NCBI GenBank assembly: GCA_009599575.1
Contig: VWND01000064.1
Location: 1,178,001-1,242,000 of the forward strand
Length of the DNA stretch: 64,000 bases
Origin: Blumeriella jaapii
Taxonomy: Eukaryota; Ascomycota; Leotiomycetes; Helotiales; Drepanopezizaceae
Direction of reading: 5' to 3'
The position numbers and the translations under genes are program-made. The notes beneath the pieces were generated by a model, which ran no database searches, was not told the origin of the DNA, and saw only the letters and a program-made list of their open reading frames with translations. This document shows, in pieces, positions 58,581 to 64,000 of this stretch. How positions within the stretch are numbered: the stretch's first letter is position 1; each line of letters starts with the position of its first letter.

Positions 58581-59978
58581 ATGGCAGACAGAGTCCTGGA
58601 CCGCGCTCCGTCCGTGAGCTCTTCCACCACCGACGCCGAATCCTTCGACGGGCAAGAGAAAAACTTCGACGGCAGTTTCGCGAGCCTGAAGACGCCAGAG
58701 GAGATAGATGGTGGAGATGCAATCGAGCGCGCCGAGCGCCTCGCTGGCAACGACGATGAACCCGCGGCGCAGCCCAAGAAGGCGTCAGCCAGGCAGGCAG
58801 GAATATGGATGGTGGTGAACACATTGGCGACCATTGGCATTGTACGTCCGCGCAGAACGGCCCTTGCGCGAGCCATTGCAGTCTGTTGACGCTTTTTGCA
58901 GGTCTTTACCAACAAAGCCATCTTCTCCGATCCCTCCCTCAAGCTCGCCCAGCTGACCTTCGCCGCCTTTCACTTCTTCGTGACGTGGCTCACGCTCTTC
59001 ACCATCTCGCGGCCGCAATTCGCATTCTTTATCCCGCGGAAGGTCGCTGTCATAGAGATGATTCCCCTCGCAATCGCCATGTCGTTGAACGTCATCCTGC
59101 CAAACCTGTCGCTAGCCTTCTCCACCGTGACATTCTACCAAGTGGCCCGGATTCTTCTAACGCCCATGGTCGCGCTCATGAACTTCGTTCTGTACAAGGC
59201 CACACTCCCTCGAATGGCCCTTTACGCCTTGATCCCTGCCTGCGCCGGCGTTGGAATGGTTTCATACTACGATTCTCTGCCCAGCGCGGATGCCAGCGTC
59301 AAGACCACCAGCGCATTGGGGGTGATCTTCGCATTCAGTGGAATCTTCGCCAGTTCCTTGTACACTGTTTGGATTGCCAGCTACCACAAGAAGCTTCAGA
59401 TGAACAGTATGCAACTGCTCTTCAACCAAGCCCCATTGGCAGCTTTTTTGCTCCTCTACGCCATTCCATTTGCCGACACCTTTCCCACCTGGTCCGAAGT
59501 ACCTGTGAGCAGATGGGTGATGATTTTGTGTGTAAGTGAAACCATCTTTCTCCTCCCGCTTGCATTCTCCCGACCCGAAACCTGCGTGGACACAAGGGCG
59601 GAAACTAACTCTTTTTTTTCTAGTCCGGCTTTTTCGCCATGGTGATCAACATCTCCCAATTCTTCATCATTGCCCAGACGGGCCCCGTTTCCAGCACCGT
59701 CGTTGGCCACCTCAAGACTTGTTCCATCGTCGGACTAGGATGGATTACGTCCGGCCGAGCGGTAGGCGACAAATCTATCCTTGGGGTCTTCGTTGCTATC
59801 GGAGGGATCATTGCGTAAGTTTCCTGTATTTCCCTGCGTGGGAGATTCACCGTGGACTCGTCTCGCACTAGAATTTCCTGGTCTAGATCCCTGTTCGACC
59901 ACGATCATGGTGGCTAACGGAACTTCTAGCTACTCTATCGTCATGCTCAAGCACAACGCTCAACAAGCCAAATCATAA
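58581..59978 (+). CDS. Nucleotide-sugar transporter-like protein, TPT/SLC35 family
   Basis: This is a ten-helix-type drug/metabolite superfamily membrane protein of the triose-phosphate/nucleotide-sugar transporter branch, expected in the Golgi or ER. Four exons (58581-58841, 58902-59531, 59624-59814, 59930-59978) give 376 residues. About 75 acidic, Ser-rich residues precede the first helix (WMVVNTLATIGIVFTNKAIF). Characteristic stretches are FAAFHFFVTWLTL, SLAFSTVTFYQVARIL, TSALGVIFAFSGIFASSLYTVW, NQAPLAAFLLL and TGPVSSTVVGHLKTCSIVGLGW, the family's conserved second-half signature. It ends with a short Lys-containing tail. The partner across the shared upstream region makes a nucleotide sugar, so a linked substrate is a reasonable inference but unproven. 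Confidence 0.88.
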
Positions 59979-60527
59979 ATCTCCGGCGACTGATCAAGAT
60001 CACATCGGCTTTTGAAGCGGCCCTTCATGTCACATTTTTCCGCGCACGACGTTCCTACTCACATGACTGTCTTACCTACCCTGGTATATAGCAAAGAAAG
60101 TAGAATCTTTTCTTGAATTTGCAGCCGTCGCATCTCAGTCCTGCGAAAGGGTCTACAACTACGTGCGACGAGATTCGCAATCTGATCGCAACCGAGTTTC
60201 AAGGGTGTGAAGATAGCCTGATCTGATAGAGCAATTTGATTTCGGACCGACGACGCGAGGAATGCGCCATCGGTAATTTGTCAATTGCGAGACATGACAA
60301 AGTAGTAGGAGGTGGCAGGAATGTCTTGTGTACGTTGATGCAGCCACCAGCCTGCAGGCGAGTGACCAATATGCAAGGCGGCAGAAGCCATGCGCTCGCT
60401 ACGGCTGTTGAATAGATGTGCTGCAAATGGTTGTTAGATGAATCGGTCTCATTCAGTTGTTATCTCTATACCCTGGGCATCGTTTTTCGGAGGCGTTATC
60501 TCGGAGGCGGGGTGTCGGCAATGCAAT

Positions 60528-60562
<35 letters not shown>

Positions 60563-61045
60563 TGAGCTGCCGGTTTGGGCGGCTGGGGGGGGGGGGGGGG
60601 GGTGTTGCTGAGCGACGGCTAAAAGAAAACATGAATGATTTGGTCCACAGTCCGCTCTCCACTTTTTAAATTGCTGAACATGAACAATCATGTGGGTATT
60701 ATCAGGTGGATCGAGAACACAGAAGGAACTACAGTACAGTACAGTACATACAGTAGAACAAGATGATGAATTACGTGACCAGATTTTTGTGCCTCCCGTG
60801 CCTGATCGAGCCATTCATTCATTCCCCGCTGCATCAAAAACAAAGCAGGTCCAGCAGGTCACCTGGAACCTGGACCCCATATCCGGCCCAAGAGCTCCTG
60901 GATATCGCTGGTCGTTATTCCTCGCGCCGTCCCATATAACAACAAATTGCAAACCCCAACGCCTTCTCTCCGACTCCGGCCTGCTCCTAACCTTTGGGGA
61001 ACCCAAGTACTGTATGTGACTTCTGATGCAGGAAGTTCACACGTC
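59979..61045. other. Intergenic with long homopolymers
   Basis: The 1067 bp holds a T run at 60529-60559 and a G run at 60585-60602, and a TACAGTACAGTACATACAG motif near 60731. No gene is recognised. Confidence 0.6.
60529..60602. repeat. Poly-T then poly-G tracts
   Basis: 31 T followed within 26 bases by 18 G. Confidence 0.9.
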
Positions 61046-62320
61046 TCACCACGGCCTCAGCCCGGGCGGTAACATGGGATACTCCTCCCCATCAATCCAT
61101 TCCGTAGCCGGCATCTCCATCCCCGGAGCTGGATCCCAGCCTCCCTCGTCACGCTTCCAATTGGGGTTGCAGTCTCCCGGCACATACTGTGCCGCGTCCA
61201 TCTTCACCATCATCTTGACTTCGGGACAGTAGTTCCAGATGTGCCTGCGCATCTCGGGCGTCCCCCAGATGCCACTGTGCAAGGTATTTCCGCTATCACC
61301 AGTGTGATAGCCCATCGGCTCGTAGTGCCCCTCTCTCCAGTCGTCCAGGCCCTTGACGAGCTCGCCAGCGACCGTGCCATCGCTCTGGCCGGCCTTCTTC
61401 TTATCGGCGACTAGTCTCTCGCCCTCGCCGGGGTTCATTTCCCCGCTGAAGGTCATGCTCGTCGTGCCATTGGCGAGGTTCCCACCAGGACGATGGCCCA
61501 GGCGCTCCGTGAGCCAGACGTCCTCCGGCTCCGTGTTGGGCAAACGCACCTGGTTCCTCAGGACATCGATGATGGCGCTCACCCGTCGCAAACTCAGCCC
61601 GCCGTTGCCACCGAATCTCCCGTTGGGGTTCCACGGCGAGCCGACCCAATCATACTCCAGCCAGTTGTTGAGTGTCTGCCGGCTGTTGGCGCAGATCATG
61701 CTGTCCGTCTGGAAGACGAGCAGCCACTCGGCGGGCTGCAACACCGTCTCGTACAGCCACAGATTCGTCAGGAACCTCGAGATCTCCTCCTGGCTCCCCG
61801 TGGTCATGTTGGCGGGAATGTAGGTGAGATCGAGCTTGCCGTTGGCGACCTGGTTGCGGATTGCGCGGGACGTGTTGACAAACGCGACCGATTCCAGGGA
61901 GCCCATGAAGCGAAGCGCCAGTCGGGCGGTACCACCGACATGAAATGGAGCATGAGGGGTGCCAGGATAGGATTGGGCCGGTTTTCGATCAAGAGGGCGA
62001 CTTTGCTGGCGTTGTAGTGGGAGGCGGGCTCCGCCGTGCCATACTGGAAGGAGACGGCGGGGAGCTTGGGGAGGGATGGCGCGTCGGGCATGGAGGGCTG
62101 GAGGAGCAGGATGGAGAGGATGCTGCTATGGTTGTTAGATCGATCTGGGAATACGACTCGGGGAGGGAGCAGGTAGGTGAGTAGGAGGTAGTTACAAGAA
62201 CAATAATGTCGCGCCGGCCGCGCGCACGCGGCGTGTCGTCCTCGCCCAGCCGGCCTGCAGGGCACTCTTCACGAAATCCCACGCGTCGTCGATCTTCATG
62301 TTGTTCACTGGTGAAGGCAT
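61046..62320 (-). CDS. DUF5672-type membrane-anchored protein (glycosyltransferase-like), with one frame break
   Basis: This is a fungal family of unknown activity that resembles glycosyltransferases and is usually anchored in the secretory pathway. Exon 1 (62320-62196) and exon 2 (62125-61046) join through a 70-bp intron, completing one membrane segment (AGATLLFFSILSILLLQ) near the N-terminus, as in type II Golgi proteins. The family core then reads VALLIENRPNPILAPLMLHF, VVPPDWRF, then FMGSLESVAFVNTS, WLLVFQTDSMICANS, WLEYDWVGSPWN, GGNGGLSLRR and LPNTEPEDVWLTERL (EDVW with the DxD-like QTDS). Between DWRF and FMGS one base is missing near 61911; CGCTTCGCTTC should carry one more C. Exon length plus one is divisible by three. 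Confidence 0.82.
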
Positions 62321-63376
62321 CGCGATAGCGGATGAGGGGGGTTCGACGAGATGAGGGCGCTGGTCCGGCGGAGGGAAGGGAGAAGAAAAGCCCAAGTGGC
62401 ACGATGAGGTTGAGCGAGTAACAAGTACGGTACAGTACTTGCTGTACCGTGGAGCACTACGTACAGTACGGTCTGCACATAGTAGTGTTCCACGTCTCGG
62501 CTATGCCAGGGGCTGGTCAGCTCCGCCTGTGAGAGTGCGGATATCAAAGACTCACCGGCCCATTCTTCCATCCACGCCGGCACTCACTCGGAGCTGAGGA
62601 CACATCATGTACTAACCGTCGTACAGGCCTCGTACTACTGGATCCGGCCGGGAAAAAAGTTCCATGCGAAAGCATTTTAGAGTGAGCGATCGCCAGATCG
62701 CCTGTCACAGCTGACGTGCCAAGGGCAAAAGGGGCTGGAAAGTTTGCGTAAGCACGGTGTGCTTCGTATTCAATGTTGGCCAAATACTGTATTGTGTACA
62801 GGACCAAAGCCGGTGGCTGATACCGTAGCGCGGTATACTACATACAGTACGTACTGTACACATAAACATGATCTTCACTATCTCTGCGAAGGCGGAGGTG
62901 CTGTCCGGTCGATTCCTTTCGCTTAATACTCTATCCAAACAAACTTTTCGCATCCACCTCATGCACTGACACTCGCAAGGCAAGCACGCATAGACTCACT
63001 TGTTTCTACAATACAGTACACAGTACAGTGCAGTACAGTACAGTACAGTCAGTACAGATAGTTACTGTACTGCTGTACTGTATTGTTGTATATATCTGTA
63101 CACACTCTTCAGCATCTCTGCGGAGACTGAGGTGCCCCGGTCGATTCCTTTCGCTTAATACTCTATCCAAACAAACTTTCCGCATTCACCTCATGCACTG
63201 ACACTCGCAAGGCAAGCACGCATAGACTTACTTCTTTCGACTGTACTGTACAACTATACACGATCTCAAACTCCGCGACAATGGGACTCGGCGACGGCCA
63301 GCTAATCAACACGCCCTCATTGTGATAACGCGATCCAGTACAGTGCTGCATTACACGTGCCAGCCAGTTCCCCTCG
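62321..63376. repeat. Intergenic with a tandem duplication and GTAC-rich tracts
   Basis: A segment at about 62876-63008 recurs at about 63108-63240 with a period of about 232 bp. The core from GTCGATTCCTTTCGC to CACGCATAGACT is almost identical over roughly 100 bp. Each copy is preceded by a CAGTAC/GTACTG-rich tract (62838-62862; 63009-63080). A further GTACGGTACAGTAC tract is near 62426-62470. No gene is recognised. Confidence 0.8.
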
Positions 63377-64000
63377 TCAGTGTACATGGCACACATCGTA
63401 ACTGCTATACCCGCTCGCATCCACCCACTCCGTGTGCCGGTCAATCAGCTCCGGGCTGATGCCTCGGTTCGTCTTGATGAAGATGGTTTCAAAGGGATGC
63501 ACACTGAATCCCCAGTATGCGCCCTCGTAGAGAAACTCTCCGCCAATCGTGCAGTTCTCGTAGGCGTACTCAGGCTCGGATTGAAACAGCGCCAGCATGA
63601 CGTCGATGTGGTACCCTTTGGACTTCACCAGGGGCGTGGTGCGAACCTCGCCGTTCATCGCCGACTGTAGCGAGGGAAAACACTCGCCTATGCCCTCTGG
63701 GAGAAGGATGATGTTGAGGCCGATTCGATCGGTAGCGTAGATCATGGATTGGATGTGTTGCGGACCACCACCCATGCAATTGATGGTTGAGCCTACGAGC
63801 TAAGGGGCATCAACGACAACCCTCACCCCGCCCGCCGGCTGGCTTTCAAGGAGATCGAACGAACGTACCTTGACTCGGTTGTTCAACCTGCCCAAGTAGG
63901 CATCTGTCCAACACTCCCGGCTCCAATGCGGCACAAAGGGACCCCGAATGCTTGCATTCATCAGAATGAATCGGTGGTAGACATCCTTCAAGGCCTTCGC
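63377..64000 (-). CDS. Glycosyltransferase-like protein, 3' part only
   Basis: The gene runs off the right edge, so its start is not seen. Two exons are visible: 64000-63869 and 63799-63377, separated by a 69-bp GT-AG intron. The product contains YHRFILMNASIRGPFVPHW, WTDAYLGRLNNRVK-LVGSTINC and HPFETIFIKTNR, ending HVH. The NASIRGPFxP and KLVGSTINC blocks recur in eukaryotic and bacterial proteins that I remember as putative glycosyltransferases. The function is not established, and I cannot name a substrate. It has the same orientation as the DUF5672-type gene, 1.06 kb away. Confidence 0.7.

Noticed and set aside
53775..59978. Secondary metabolite cluster around the LaeA-like gene
   Set aside because: No polyketide synthase, peptide synthetase, terpene cyclase or P450 is present; LaeA-like proteins are numerous in these genomes.
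1..64000. CRISPR arrays, rRNA genes, complete tRNA genes
   Set aside because: None seen by eye; direct-repeat arrays with unique spacers are absent, and the organism is a eukaryote.

Overview
The window is nuclear DNA of a filamentous ascomycete (Pezizomycotina, probably but not certainly Dothideomycetes). The genes are dense, with short introns of about 44-80 bp bearing CTAAC/CTGAC-type branch sites. The proteins are fungal housekeeping orthologues, and the transposons carry RIP-like C-to-T damage. Coordinates and exon joins were worked out by eye from splice signals, reading-frame arithmetic and remembered family sequences; no search was run.

Layout. Positions 1-28198 are a normal gene-rich arm: calcineurin B (1852-2646, -), a small cysteine-rich secreted candidate (4370-4822, -), EPL1 of NuA4 (5363-7203, +), an RKM4-like SET methyltransferase (7516-9242, -) divergent from KAE1 of KEOPS (9715-10764, +), a small membrane protein (10848-11389, -), the SNF1/AMPK beta subunit (12090-13710, +), the BUR1 kinase (14367-16266, -), a 53-residue probable complex I subunit (16890-17212, +), a CFA-synthase-like methyltransferase (17410-18660, -), a P5B ATPase (19026-23840, -), NAP1 (24191-25652, +) and 3-phosphoglycerate dehydrogenase (26494-28198, +).

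Positions 28928-45017 are one block of three nested transposons. A TIR DNA element of about 1.4 kb (133-bp terminal inverted repeats) was hit by gypsy chromovirus A (29532-44244, TSD GTTTT, heavily C-to-T mutated). A was then hit, in opposite orientation, by a younger copy B of the same family (35830-43183, TSD GCAGC). Both copies are 7354 bp once B is removed. Besides gag-pol, the family carries a third, antisense, intron-containing gene between the chromodomain and the 3' LTR; it is open in B and broken in A. The decay in A changes C before A, T or C but leaves CpG intact.

Positions 45307-64000 resume the gene-rich arm: class V myosin, FAP7, HAM1/ITPase, a LaeA-like methyltransferase, a nucleotide-sugar 4,6-dehydratase divergent from a nucleotide-sugar transporter, a DUF5672-type membrane protein, and the 3' part of a glycosyltransferase-like gene. 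The last four may share a nucleotide-sugar/glycan theme.

Four well-conserved genes (EPL1, RKM4-like, P5B ATPase, DUF5672) each contain exactly one single-base frame break, two of them in homopolymers. This looks more like residual consensus error than four dead genes.
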